The notes beneath the pieces were generated by a model, which was not told the origin of the DNA, did not search any database, and saw only the letters and a program-made list of their open reading frames with translations. From Flavipsychrobacter sp. (GTDB taxonomy: Bacteria; Bacteroidota; Bacteroidia; Chitinophagales; Chitinophagaceae), in the NCBI GenBank assembly GCA_021155965.1, contig JAJNBJ010000002.1, forward strand, positions 386,289-450,288: a stretch of DNA of 64,000 nt, in the 5' to 3' direction. Both the position numbers and the translations under genes were made by a program. Positions 27,136-35,882 of the stretch are shown here, one piece after another (position 1 is the stretch's first letter; the number at the start of each line of letters is the position of its first letter).

Positions 27136-28770
27136 CTAATCTGCCTGGTGGAAGGGATACCTGTAATCCACCGGAGATACATAGGTTTCCTTTATTGTTC
27201 TTGGGCTTAGCCAGCGGTAGAGGTTCAATACAGAGCCTGCTTTATCGTTAGTACCAGAAGCACGCGCGCCGCCGAATGGCTGCTGGCCTACTACTGCGCC
27301 TGTTGGTTTATCGTTGATGTAGAAGTTACCGGCGCTGTTCACTAATGCTTTGGTCATGAACTCGATAGCATGCCTGTCTTGTGCGAAGATGGCGCCTGTT
27401 AGTGCGTATGGCGATGTATTGTCCAGCACATCCAGTTCCTGTATCCAGTTGTCGGCGTCGTAAGTATAGATCGTCAGCACGGGGCCAAATATCTCTTCGC
27501 ACATCGTTACGTACGATGGGTCTACTGTATCAATGACCGTAGGCTCAATAAAATAACCCTTCGATTTATCGCACTTACCGCCGCACAGTATTTTAGCGGC
27601 ACCATTGCTTTGCTCAACATTTGAAATGTATTTGGCGATGCTATCGAATGCTTTCTCGTCTATCACCGCATTGATGAAGTTGGTGAAATCATCTACCGGC
27701 CCCATCTTCATGGTCTTCAGTTCTGCAACCAATTTTGTTTTTATTTCATCTGCAAGGTTAGCGGGTAAATATGCACGGGATGCCGCAGAACATTTCTGCC
27801 CCTGGTACTCGAATGCACCTCTTGCAAGGCCTGCTACAACCGCATCAACATTAGCCGATGGATGCACGAACACAAAGTCTTTACCACCTGTCTCGCCTAC
27901 TATACGTGGGTATGATTTGTAACGCGCTATATTATTGCCAATACTCTTCCACATGCCCTGGAATACGCCGGTAGAACCTGTAAAATGCACACCTGCAAAA
28001 TATGGATGCGCATAGCATATCTCGCCCCCCACAGGGCCTGAAGGATAAATAAGATTGATAACACCTTTTGGTAATCCTGCCTCTATCAGTATCTCCATGA
28101 ACACACTTGCAGAATAGATCTGTGTATTAGCCGGTTTCCATACACATACATTGCCACACATGGCGGGCGCTGTAGGCAGGTTGCCGCCAATAGCTGTAAA
28201 GTTGAATGGAGTAACTGCCAATACAAATCCTTCCAGCGGTCGGTATTCCATGCGGTTATCCATACCCTGCGGCGATATAGGCTGTTGCTTATATATCTGG
28301 CTCAGGAAGTGAACATTGAAACGTAGAAAATCTATCAGTTCGCATGCACTGTCTATCTCGGCCTGGTAAGCATTCTTGCTTTGCCCCAGCATAGTGGCAG
28401 CGTTCATCCTGTAACGGTATTTTGTTGCGAGCAGTTCTGCAGCCTTCATGAATATTGATGCGCGGTGCTCCCAGCTTGTGGCGGCCCAGCTTTCGCGTGC
28501 ATTGAGCGCTGCATCTATCGCGTCATGCACATGCGCTTCTGTTGACGCATGAAAATGCCCCAGCAAATGCCCTGTTTCGTGCGGTGGGCGGATCTCTTTT
28601 TTATTGCCGCTGCGTACTTCTTCACCATTTATATACATAGGTATATCACGCTGCTGGCTTTTCATTTCAGCAAGTGCCTTTTGCAAAGCTTTGCGCTCTG
28701 CACTGCCGGGTGCATAGTTTAAAACAGGTTCATTCTTAGGTTCAGCAAAGTCGAAATATGCGTTATTCAT
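27136..28770 (-). CDS. pruA: L-glutamate gamma-semialdehyde (1-pyrroline-5-carboxylate) dehydrogenase
   Basis: A 544-residue aldehyde dehydrogenase of the stand-alone PruA type. The NAD-site Glu is in VGETGGKDF and the catalytic Cys in YQGQKCSAASR. It converts glutamate semialdehyde to glutamate, the second step of proline breakdown. No proline dehydrogenase gene is in the window. A TACCTTTG -7-like box on the minus strand lies at 28811-28818, about 40 bp before the ATG. Confidence 0.96.
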   Translation of the reverse strand: MNNAYFDFAEPKNEPVLNYAPGSAERKALQKALAEMKSQQRDIPMYINGEEVRSGNKKEIRPPHETGHLLGHFHASTEAHVHDAIDAALNARESWAATSWEHRASIFMKAAELLATKYRYRMNAATMLGQSKNAYQAEIDSACELIDFLRFNVHFLSQIYKQQPISPQGMDNRMEYRPLEGFVLAVTPFNFTAIGGNLPTAPAMCGNVCVWKPANTQIYSASVFMEILIEAGLPKGVINLIYPSGPVGGEICYAHPYFAGVHFTGSTGVFQGMWKSIGNNIARYKSYPRIVGETGGKDFVFVHPSANVDAVVAGLARGAFEYQGQKCSAASRAYLPANLADEIKTKLVAELKTMKMGPVDDFTNFINAVIDEKAFDSIAKYISNVEQSNGAAKILCGGKCDKSKGYFIEPTVIDTVDPSYVTMCEEIFGPVLTIYTYDADNWIQELDVLDNTSPYALTGAIFAQDRHAIEFMTKALVNSAGNFYINDKPTGAVVGQQPFGGARASGTNDKAGSVLNLYRWLSPRTIKETYVSPVDYRYPFHQAD

Positions 28771-28810
28771 TTATTCAGGGATTTGTAATTTGTAATAAGA
28801 TATTAGGGTG

Positions 28811-28818
28811 CAAAGGTA
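28811..28818 (-). promoter_or_regulatory. Candidate -7 box of pruA
   Basis: On the minus strand this reads TACCTTTG, an exact TAnnTTTG match, leaving a leader of roughly 35 nt before pruA. No clear -33 box. Confidence 0.4.
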
Positions 28819-29131
28819 ATCAGGATGCTGCACATTTTTTTGTAACAACAAGTATATGCATAGTATATTAGTTTTTAGCTGTTTAACCATATTTTTTTGC
28901 GCACTATTTGCGCACTTCCTGCGCATTTAGTGATTGATTATCAATTAAGCCCCTGTCCGGATTCGTACGGCAGAAATCGCTGCTGCAATACTAAAAAGGA
29001 GGGAGTTTTATAGTGCAAATTTTGTGCCGAAATGGTGTGCGGAGAAGGTTTTAACATAAGCTTCTGAACTGGAATTTATGGAATTACAGCGCGAGCGTGC
29101 GGGTTAGAAAAAAAGGAGTATCAGAGGAAAA
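28819..29131. other. Gene-free AT-rich spacer
   Basis: No credible ORF or RNA. TGCGCA occurs three times within about 30 bp at 28897-28925 (TTGCGCAC, TTGCGCAC, CTGCGCAT). Near 29090 there is a stretch GCGCGAGCGTGCGGGTTAG whose imperfect copy lies at 29682, so the following lipoprotein gene is flanked by similar sequence. Confidence 0.5.
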
Positions 29132-29539
29132 TTAATTGATCGTAACCGTGTCCGTCGAATAAGCATTGGGGGTTTTCAGAAATTTCAAGTAGTAAGTCCC
29201 AGGTTGTGATGGAGTAAATGAGTACGTGGCAACTCGCGTAGGAGCATCTGCCGTACAAATACACCCTTCATATTTCGCTTTAACAATAACAGTTCGGGTG
29301 TTCCCGGAAAGATTTTCGTCAAAGCTGCCAAATTGACCACAACCACTATTACAACCGAAATATACCTGAAAGGTCATCACCTGATTTACTTTTCCTGTTT
29401 TGTTTCCTTCAACTTTGCTAACATAAGCTTGTTCATGCGACAGGCATTTATTATTGTCTTTGCCGCAATTCGTAAACAATGCGGTAATCAACAACATTCC
29501 TGCTATCCGTAAAGGTGTATTAAGTTTATTGTAACTCAT
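29132..29539 (-). CDS. Small cysteine-rich lipoprotein, unknown function
   Basis: A 135-residue protein with a lipoprotein signal (LLITALFTNCGKD, Cys near 25). The mature part has six further Cys (in NKCLS, FGCNSGCGQ and EGCICTA) and a beta-sandwich-like end (SFTPSQPGTYYLKFL) as in Ig/CARDB-type domains. No family recognised. It stands alone between two AT-rich spacers. Likely on the periplasmic side of a membrane, with disulfides; both points are inferred. Confidence 0.75.
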   Translation of the reverse strand: MSYNKLNTPLRIAGMLLITALFTNCGKDNNKCLSHEQAYVSKVEGNKTGKVNQVMTFQVYFGCNSGCGQFGSFDENLSGNTRTVIVKAKYEGCICTADAPTRVATYSFTPSQPGTYYLKFLKTPNAYSTDTVTIN

Positions 29540-29753
29540 AGTTAATGTTTTAATTGTTGAATCCTGTTTCTTGTGCCTTTGAGTATATCTCTAACGAATA
29601 AAATATAGTTTATATTGTAAAGACGAAATATTCCCAGAATATCTTGGGTATGATGGTCATTTTCTGCACACAGAAAATTCCGGCGCGAGCATGTTGGTCA
29701 GAAAATAAGACCAACACGGGCGGCAAAACTATAGTGCAAAGAGCAAAGGGCCT

Positions 29754-29909
29754 TTATTTAATTATTTCTTTAGGGAGGCCTACAGTACGTAGCATTTCGT
29801 TGGCTTTATCTACTTTATCCTGAAATAAACCTTTGGTAAGATACTTATCCAAGCGTTTATCCACCTTTTTGATAATTGGTTTTAAATTGGATTTTTCGCT
29901 CCTTTTCAT
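29754..29909 (-). CDS. 51-residue basic protein paired with DUF6934-like gene
   Basis: ATG at 29909 opens a 51-codon frame (MKRSEKSNLKPIIKKVDKR...GLPKEIIK) ending in TAA at 29754-29756. It is 9 bp downstream of the DUF6934-like gene on the same strand. It is lysine-rich, predicted helical, and has no membrane segment or signal. The AT-rich coding style matches its partner. The pairing looks like a two-gene unit, but no function is known and I do not recognise a named family. Confidence 0.65.
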   Translation of the reverse strand: MKRSEKSNLKPIIKKVDKRLDKYLTKGLFQDKVDKANEMLRTVGLPKEIIK

Positions 29910-29918
29910 ATTGCAAAG

Positions 29919-30362
29919 TTATATCTTTCTTTTGACAAAAAATGCTTCATATTCGATGCCTTTTTTAAACAGCTCCCACCCGTATTTATGTTGTCCGAAA
30001 ACTTCAAAGTTTTCTTTTATCATTTCTAAGTTATTACTAATGCCTATTCTATATAGTCTCGTCCTTGATTTTGTGTTCCCGGTTGCATAAACCATCGCAC
30101 CGGGATACTTATCTGTGAATTGCAATAAACTCGACGCTACTGTTGCCAATACCTTCTGGCTGTCTCCATTATTTGTGATCACATTATCATCAATATTTCC
30201 AGTTTTCTCATTTTTATCACCGAATCCAAGGTTATACAAATTATGCAAATTAGTCTCTCTGTATATAATAAGTTTGGGTATTTTGCCATTTACACCCTCA
30301 CTTTGAAACTCATATACCATTGATGTTCCACCTACAATTAATGGGTATTTGTCTACGTTCAT
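29919..30362 (-). CDS. DUF6934-like hypothetical protein
   Basis: A 147-residue cytoplasmic protein. It has the pattern I associate with DUF6934: YEFQSEGVNGKIPKLIIY, YNLGFGD, TGNIDDNVITNNGD, KVLATVASSL and TRLYRIGI. ATG at 30362 (MNVDKYPLIV) is chosen; the longer frame starts at a TTG. The family name is given from memory and with moderate confidence. It is the first gene of a pair with the 51-residue protein. Such isolated, AT-rich, narrowly distributed pairs are often mobile; function is unknown. Confidence 0.75.
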   Translation of the reverse strand: MNVDKYPLIVGGTSMVYEFQSEGVNGKIPKLIIYRETNLHNLYNLGFGDKNEKTGNIDDNVITNNGDSQKVLATVASSLLQFTDKYPGAMVYATGNTKSRTRLYRIGISNNLEMIKENFEVFGQHKYGWELFKKGIEYEAFFVKRKI

Positions 30363-30493
30363 ATCAATTTTCAACTTCTTTTCCCATTAAAAATACTACT
30401 CATTCTGAAAAAGGCAACGATATCTATGGAAAACCACTTCATTTCCGCATCTATAATACAAACAGTAAATTGCGTAATTCTTAAACAAAACAT

Positions 30494-31066
30494 TTGCCCG
30501 CAAGCAGCCAACATACCAACCTCAGCGACGAAGAACTTATCCTTGCCTACCGCAGGGATGATGACAACCAATGGCTGGGCTACCTGCTGCAGCGCTACAC
30601 TACCCTTCTACTGGGTGTGGCGCTCAAATACCTGAAAGATAAACCACAGGCCGAAGATGCCGTGCAGCAGGTGTTTATTAAAGTGCTCACGAACCTGCCC
30701 AAAGAACAGATATTGAATTTTAAAGGCTGGCTCTATGTACTGATGCGCAACCATTGCCTGCAGCAACTGCGCGACAAAACCTACAACACCGGAGATGAAG
30801 CTTTACAGTATGTGCCAGACAGTATTAACGATAGCGAGGAAATAAAATGGCAGGAACATACCTTGCAGCAAATGAGCGAAGCAATTGAAGAACTGAATGA
30901 GGAGCAAAGAAAATCGATAGTGCTGTTTTATTTAAAGAAATATAGTTACGAACAAATAATAGAGCAAACAGGTTATACCTTTATGCAGGTGAAGAGCTAT
31001 ATACAGAACGGCAAAAGAAATTTGAAAACAATATTATTAAAGAAATTAGGCAGCACCCGGCAATGA
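30494..31066 (+). CDS. ECF-type RNA polymerase sigma factor
   Basis: A 190-residue sigma-70 family protein with region 2 (LGVALKYLKDKPQAEDAVQQVF, where AEDAVQ is the DE(D)AVQ-type motif; then FKGWLYVLMRNHC) and region 4 (LNEEQRKSIVLFYLKKYSY plus a helix-turn-helix QIIEQTGYTFMQVKSYIQNGKRNLK). It lacks region 1 and 3, as ECF factors do. Start is TTG at 30494; no ATG precedes region 2. The next gene overlaps as ATGA and encodes a small membrane protein that is probably its anti-sigma factor. Confidence 0.9.
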   Translation: MPASSQHTNLSDEELILAYRRDDDNQWLGYLLQRYTTLLLGVALKYLKDKPQAEDAVQQVFIKVLTNLPKEQILNFKGWLYVLMRNHCLQQLRDKTYNTGDEALQYVPDSINDSEEIKWQEHTLQQMSEAIEELNEEQRKSIVLFYLKKYSYEQIIEQTGYTFMQVKSYIQNGKRNLKTILLKKLGSTRQ

Positions 31067-31413
31067 GCGAGCAGGATAACATATCACCCCTTGGCGGAGG
31101 AAAGAAGAACCTTTCTGACGAGAAGCTGATGGCCTATATGGCCGGTAAGCTATCTGCTGCCGAGCAGCATGAGGTGGAGCAATGGCTTGCAGAAGAAGGC
31201 ATGGAAAGCGATGCACTTGAAGGACTGCATGGACAAGATCATGATGACACAAAACATACAATAAACCGTTTGAACCATAACCTGCGCCAAACATTACATA
31301 ATAAAAAACGCAAACGCAGGCCCGCAAATAACAACTATACATCATGGATAGCAATTGTTATTATTCTTATGTTGGCAGTTCTTGCCTATCTTGTGATACG
31401 AAAAGCTATTTAA
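31063..31413 (+). CDS. Probable membrane anti-sigma factor
   Basis: A 116-residue protein whose N-terminal cytoplasmic ~80 residues (LSDEKLMAYMAGKLSAAEQHEVEQWL) match the ZAS-like helical anti-sigma fold without the usual zinc ligands, followed by a basic patch and one C-terminal membrane helix (TSWIAIVIILMLAVLAYLVI). It starts inside the sigma-factor stop (ATGA). The short tail after the helix leaves little periplasmic sensor, so signalling would need a partner; the next gene encodes a secreted GldM-C-like protein. Confidence 0.82.
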   Translation: MSEQDNISPLGGGKKNLSDEKLMAYMAGKLSAAEQHEVEQWLAEEGMESDALEGLHGQDHDDTKHTINRLNHNLRQTLHNKKRKRRPANNNYTSWIAIVIILMLAVLAYLVIRKAI

Positions 31414-31439
31414 ATTACTATTGACTCTCTGAATTGGTG

Positions 31440-32114
31440 ATGAAACGAATCGTTGCTCTCTTAATTTTTTGTGTTTTTTACATTCCTTCTTCTTACGCAC
31501 AGGCAGACAGCATACATGTAATAAACAAATGGTGTGCTAAGAAAGATAGCTTGCTGTTGTTCATAGCAGGCAACAATCTGATACAAGTGTACAGTCGCAC
31601 GCTGAAACCGGCCGATATTAAAGTGAGAAGCCTCGACAAAAGCCTGCGCATAGGCAAACCGGAAATAAAGGGCGATACATTAAGCGTGCTGGCAATGCCC
31701 TTTCCGGCAAAAGGAGAAAAAATGAGGTTTGCCGTGCTGGATGCAAAAACTTCTAAGCAAATAAAAGTGGTAAGCTTTATATGTGACACCATCCCTGAAC
31801 CTGTAGCCATGTTCGGCAACCTGAAAGGCACTGAAGCCAAAAGAAAAGACATTGTTGCACAGGTGAAAATGAACATAGTTTTCCCCGGCTCGCTCTATGC
31901 CTATCCCTATACTATAAAAGGATATACCTTTAAAATAAGCCACGCCAAAGGCAGTGCAACTATACCTGTGAGGGGCTTTTTCCTGATCAATGATGTGATA
32001 AAAGAAATAGGCGCTGCACCTGATGGAACTACTTTTGATATTGTGAACATAATGGCCACCTGCCCCGATTGTGCCACGCGGATGCTGGACAATCTAAAAA
32101 TAAAGATCAGGTGA
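31440..32114 (+). CDS. Periplasmic protein resembling the GldM C-terminal domain
   Basis: A 224-residue protein with a signal peptide (IFCVFYIPSSYAQA) and a beta-rich body. The stretch FICDTIPEPVAMFGNL...AQVKMNIVF, GYTFKISH and LINDVIKEIGAAPDGTTFDI resembles the C-terminal domains of the T9SS/gliding motor protein GldM. ATG at 31440 is chosen over TTG at 31434. It lacks GldM's transmembrane helix and long N-terminus, so it is a stand-alone GldM-C-like protein, 26 bp behind the anti-sigma gene. A sensor or envelope role for the sigma/anti-sigma pair is inference. Confidence 0.7.
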   Translation: MKRIVALLIFCVFYIPSSYAQADSIHVINKWCAKKDSLLLFIAGNNLIQVYSRTLKPADIKVRSLDKSLRIGKPEIKGDTLSVLAMPFPAKGEKMRFAVLDAKTSKQIKVVSFICDTIPEPVAMFGNLKGTEAKRKDIVAQVKMNIVFPGSLYAYPYTIKGYTFKISHAKGSATIPVRGFFLINDVIKEIGAAPDGTTFDIVNIMATCPDCATRMLDNLKIKIR

Positions 32115-32134
32115 AATATTACCACATTAAGAAA

Positions 32135-33097
32135 TTAGTATTTCCTTTCGACCACATAATTCACCAGTTCTTCCATAGCGTGCCTTGCAGGTGTTTCGGG
32201 GTATTTGTGGAGTAACCGTATCGCTTCTTCAATATATTGTTTCATCTTCTGCTGCGCATAAGCTATACCGCCTGATCTTTGCACAATAGCGATCACTTCA
32301 TTCACCTTATCGCGCTCTGTGCTGTTGTTCTTCACTATGTATATGATCTTCCGCCTGGTGGCAGCATCCACATTGTTTAATGTGTAGATAAGCGGCAGGG
32401 TCATTTTCTTTTCCTTTATATCTATACCCGTGGGCTTGCCTATGTTATCCTGCCCGTAATCAAAAAGGTCGTCCTTTATCTGGAAGGCGATACCAATCTT
32501 CTCACCGAACAAACGAAAGTGTTCCGATGCGTTTTCATCATTGGTTGCAGAATAGGCTCCCGCAGCACAGGCTGATGATAAAAGCGATGCTGTTTTGGCC
32601 CTTATTATCTCAAAATAAACGGCTTCATCAATATCCAGCTTGCGCGCTTTTTCCATTTGCAGCAACTCACCTTCACTCATTTCCTTCACTGCGCGCGATG
32701 TGATCTTCAGGATTTGAATATCATCATGCTCAATGGAGAGCAACAGCCCTTTAGATAACAGATAATCTCCCACAAGCACTGCTATTTTGTTCTTCCAAAG
32801 TGCGTTTATGGAGAAGAAGTCCCTGCGTTTCATGGAGTTATCCACTACATCATCATGCACCAAAGTTGCGGTGTGCAGTAATTCAATAAGCCCTGCAGCG
32901 CGGTAGGTTGACTCCCCTATCTCACCCGCAATTTTTGCAGAGAGGAAAACGAACATGGGGCGCATTTGTTTCCCTTTCCGTTTAATGATGAAGCGCATGA
33001 TGCGGTCGAGCAGGGCATTGGAGCTCTTCACACTATCTGAGAATTTTTTCTCAAATAATGAGAGTTCATTGCCAATAACTTTCTTGACCTGGTCCAT
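32135..33097 (-). CDS. Polyprenyl diphosphate synthase family protein
   Basis: A 320-residue trans-prenyltransferase with the first aspartate-rich motif LVHDDVVDNSMKRRD and the second QIKDDLFDYG. It condenses isopentenyl-PP units on an allylic primer; the chain-length determinant residues before the first motif (IELLHTATLVHDD) suggest a medium-long product, used for menaquinone side chains. The gene lies between a GldM-C-like protein (convergent) and an OmpA gene (divergent). Confidence 0.93.
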   Translation of the reverse strand: MDQVKKVIGNELSLFEKKFSDSVKSSNALLDRIMRFIIKRKGKQMRPMFVFLSAKIAGEIGESTYRAAGLIELLHTATLVHDDVVDNSMKRRDFFSINALWKNKIAVLVGDYLLSKGLLLSIEHDDIQILKITSRAVKEMSEGELLQMEKARKLDIDEAVYFEIIRAKTASLLSSACAAGAYSATNDENASEHFRLFGEKIGIAFQIKDDLFDYGQDNIGKPTGIDIKEKKMTLPLIYTLNNVDAATRRKIIYIVKNNSTERDKVNEVIAIVQRSGGIAYAQQKMKQYIEEAIRLLHKYPETPARHAMEELVNYVVERKY

Positions 33098-33300
33098 TAT
33101 AAACTGCTATCCCAAACCGTAAAAATCGATATTAGATTTGTATTCGACGAAAATAATTTATTGGCATGGTAGTTATCCACAATAAAACCATAAAATGGCG
33201 GTTTATTTATATAGCGGTTTGTTTTTTGGGTACCACCTCTATACCTTTGCTCATATATCTGATAATTTAACTTAGAAGATAAAATATAAATACGTATATC

Positions 33301-35058
33301 ATGTTTAGTAAGAGGTACTTATTACTTGTTGGGCTACTTGCAGCGTTCTTTGTTCCATCAGCATTTGCACAGGAAAGCCCGCAACCGGCGCAAACATCTA
33401 CCACCACGCCTGCCCCTACCTCTTCTATGCAGTGGTCGAACAGGGACATGACCTACCGTGGAAAAAATTACGACCCTTTAGATTCCTCCTACTACCCAAA
33501 AGGCAAGAGAAGCAAGCAGTTCAGCCGGTACATGAACCACCAGGAGTTCTTTCCGCCAAAGCCACGCAATAAATGGGAAATCGGTGCCGGATTCGGGCTG
33601 TATAATGTGCTTGGTAATATTCCTTCCGTTTTATTTGGCCAGTATGGCATCAGCGGGCTGCATGTGCATGTGCGCAAATCGCTGGGGTATATTTTTTCGT
33701 TGCGTACACAGTTTGTTTATGGCGCCAGCAGAAACATGGATAGCCAGCCCACTGCTTCTTTCGACGGGCCCTACACAAAGTATGGCTATGTGCCGACCTA
33801 CTACCAGCCAACAACAGGCCAACAACCAACAACGATATACCGCTACACACGCACTGAAACCATACAGCTCAACCTGGATATGGTATTCAATGCCTATAAC
33901 ATTAACTTCCACCAGGCGACTAATAAAATATCCATTTTTGGCTATGTTGGCTTGGGTGCGCTTGCTTACAAAACCAGGGTGAATGCGCTTGATGGCAGAT
34001 ACCAGCCCTACAATTTCGGGAGTATTGTGACCAACCCTAACGATAAACCGGGCAAGATCCGTAAAGCGTTGCGCAAGGGAATGGATAAAACATTTGAGAA
34101 CGATGCTGACAATCCCGCCAAACCATCTAAGATGGTTAAGGGCAAGTACCTTGATTTTGCGCCCAGCATAGGTGCAGGTGTTGCCTACAAAATAAACAAG
34201 ACGTGGAATGTGCAGGTGGAGAACCGCTACACCTTTACCAACGATAAATACTTTGGCGGCTCTGCATTCGGCCCGGCATTGGGCGGTAATGTTACCTCGG
34301 GCCGTGCAGGTTCTTCCAACTACTTCTCTATCGGGCTGAATTATAACATAGGCCTGAAGAAGAAAGCTGTTGAGCCATTGTACTGGATCAACCCGCTTGA
34401 CCATGCTTACAGCGAGCTGTCTTACCCACGCCACATGGTATTGCCAAACCCGGTATTGCCTGATGAAGACCTGGACGGCGTAACAGACCAGTTTGATAAA
34501 TGTCCGAAAACACCTGCGGGTGTGGCTGTTGATGAGCATGGCTGCCCACGCGATACGGATGGTGATGGCGTACCTGATTACAAAGACAAGCAGCACATAA
34601 CCCCAACAGAATGCCAGCCGGTGGATGCTGATGGTGTAGGCAAATGCCCATGCCCTGATGATTGTAAGAACATGGACAGCGACGATGACAACACCAGCCG
34701 GAACCGCAAATGTGGTAACATAAACAGCAGTACATTGTTGTTTAATAATAACAATAATATTAGTAAGGGTATGGAAGCCCAATTGGACATCCTGGCTAAA
34801 CAAATGCAGGCTAACCCCGATTGTAAAGTGGTAATACTGGGCAGCGGCAGTGGCAGCAAACCAAGATTACAGCACTCATGGGAGCATGTGAATGCTGTGA
34901 TAGAGTATATGATGGACAAAAAAGGCATCGGCCGCGACCGTTTTATCTTTAAATACGGGCAAGAGGGCGATGAGAACATAGTTACTTACCGACCTGCAGA
35001 CCGTAATGAACAGGGAGATTCGAATGTGCCGCCGCCGCACCCGGAGATAAAGAACTAG
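33301..35058 (+). CDS. OmpA-family outer-membrane protein with TSP3 calcium-binding repeats
   Basis: A 585-residue protein: signal peptide (LLAAFFVPSAFAQ), an N-terminal outer-membrane barrel of ~300 residues, a TSP3 stretch at about 387-455 rich in Asp (DEDLDGVTDQFDKCP, DTDGDGVPDYKD), and a C-terminal OmpA-like domain with a poly-Asn loop (LFNNNNNISKGMEAQLDIL). The OmpA domain is unusual: the TxDxxG and NxxLSxxRA cores are not seen in standard form (GSGSKPRLQHSWEHVNAVIEYMM), so peptidoglycan binding is uncertain. Confidence 0.85.
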   Translation: MFSKRYLLLVGLLAAFFVPSAFAQESPQPAQTSTTTPAPTSSMQWSNRDMTYRGKNYDPLDSSYYPKGKRSKQFSRYMNHQEFFPPKPRNKWEIGAGFGLYNVLGNIPSVLFGQYGISGLHVHVRKSLGYIFSLRTQFVYGASRNMDSQPTASFDGPYTKYGYVPTYYQPTTGQQPTTIYRYTRTETIQLNLDMVFNAYNINFHQATNKISIFGYVGLGALAYKTRVNALDGRYQPYNFGSIVTNPNDKPGKIRKALRKGMDKTFENDADNPAKPSKMVKGKYLDFAPSIGAGVAYKINKTWNVQVENRYTFTNDKYFGGSAFGPALGGNVTSGRAGSSNYFSIGLNYNIGLKKKAVEPLYWINPLDHAYSELSYPRHMVLPNPVLPDEDLDGVTDQFDKCPKTPAGVAVDEHGCPRDTDGDGVPDYKDKQHITPTECQPVDADGVGKCPCPDDCKNMDSDDDNTSRNRKCGNINSSTLLFNNNNNISKGMEAQLDILAKQMQANPDCKVVILGSGSGSKPRLQHSWEHVNAVIEYMMDKKGIGRDRFIFKYGQEGDENIVTYRPADRNEQGDSNVPPPHPEIKN

Positions 35059-35064
35059 TTAACT

Positions 35065-35098
35065 AAAAAAGAGAGGCTGAATGGCCTCTCTTTTTTTT
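35065..35098 (+). terminator. Intrinsic terminator after OmpA-family gene
   Basis: AAAAAAGAGAGGC (35065-35077), loop TGAATG, GCCTCTC (35084-35090), then eight T. Symmetric A/T runs could allow either direction. Confidence 0.92.
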
Positions 35099-35121
35099 CC
35101 ACATACCCTTATACATATGTT

Positions 35122-35152
35122 TTTGATGTTTACCTAGCGCTGAGTAAATTTG
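35122..35152 (+). promoter_or_regulatory. Bacteroidota promoter before DUF7832-like gene
   Basis: TTTG at 35122-35125, then 19 nt, then TAAATTTG at 35145-35152: exact matches to both -33 and -7 boxes at standard spacing. The start codon at 35181 leaves a leader of ~20 nt. Confidence 0.7.
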
Positions 35153-35180
35153 AATCCAGTAAACCGCAGATTTGCTTTTT

Positions 35181-35864
35181 ATGCTGAAAGTTTATTTAAC
35201 TAAACAAAACCGCAAAACAATTGACTTCGTATTATTTGAAGCTGACGGAAAGTTCGTTTGTAAATCATCTGGAAAAATTGGTAAATCGGGCATCGCAAAC
35301 TCTACTTTAAACGCAGGATCATCAGAAAAGGCAATTGCCGAAATTCACAACGAGACGAAAGAGCTGCTCAAACAAGGATTCGTTATTTCTAAAATGCCAG
35401 ATGGCTTTTTACTAAAAGATATTGTCTTTGACAAAGCTAAATGGCATGTTACAAAGAATTTCCCTGAGAGTACTGATCTGTATCAGAGTTATGTTCATAC
35501 TGGGCTTTATATTTGCTGGCTTATTGAAAAAGATCTTTATGAAACAGACTTTAAAGCTGAGCATATAGTGTCATTACACCAGTTATTAAATCGACAAATT
35601 TCACCCGCTAAATTCTACGAAACAGAACTTGACGGAATTTTCGACAGTGAGGGATTAACACAAAAGGGTATCCGGTTTACATTAGATTATTTCGACTTTG
35701 AAAAGGGGCAATACCTAACTGACTATTTTAGAGTGTTAGATCCGAATGACAACTTACAATCTATGTTTCATATTGAGGATACTTGGAAGAACTATGATAA
35801 ATTGAAAGTTATTTTAGATAAAAAATTTGAGGATTGGAATCAAAAGATAAACACGGTATTATAG
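35181..35864 (+). CDS. DUF7832-like cytoplasmic protein
   Basis: A 227-residue protein starting at ATG 35181; the longer frame begins at a TTG. Residues ~85-125 (FDKAKWHVTKNFP, AYVHTGLYICWLIEKDL as YVHTGLYICWLIEK) match the pattern I associate with DUF7832. The N-terminal ~80 residues are a separate module, beta-rich with a helix (YLTKQNRKTIDFVLFEADGK). AT-richer than neighbours; no operon partner. It has a clean promoter of its own. Family recall is moderate, function unknown. Confidence 0.7.
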   Translation: MLKVYLTKQNRKTIDFVLFEADGKFVCKSSGKIGKSGIANSTLNAGSSEKAIAEIHNETKELLKQGFVISKMPDGFLLKDIVFDKAKWHVTKNFPESTDLYQSYVHTGLYICWLIEKDLYETDFKAEHIVSLHQLLNRQISPAKFYETELDGIFDSEGLTQKGIRFTLDYFDFEKGQYLTDYFRVLDPNDNLQSMFHIEDTWKNYDKLKVILDKKFEDWNQKINTVL

Positions 35865-35882
35865 TTAGCTTCCGCAAACACA

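Noticed and set aside
29754-30362. Calling the DUF6934-like pair a toxin-antitoxin system
   Set aside because: Layout alone does not show toxicity; no known toxin or antitoxin motif is present.
33631-34803. Long 390-residue antisense frame over the OmpA-family gene
   Set aside because: Shadow of a strongly biased real gene; its product is low-complexity and has no recognisable domain.
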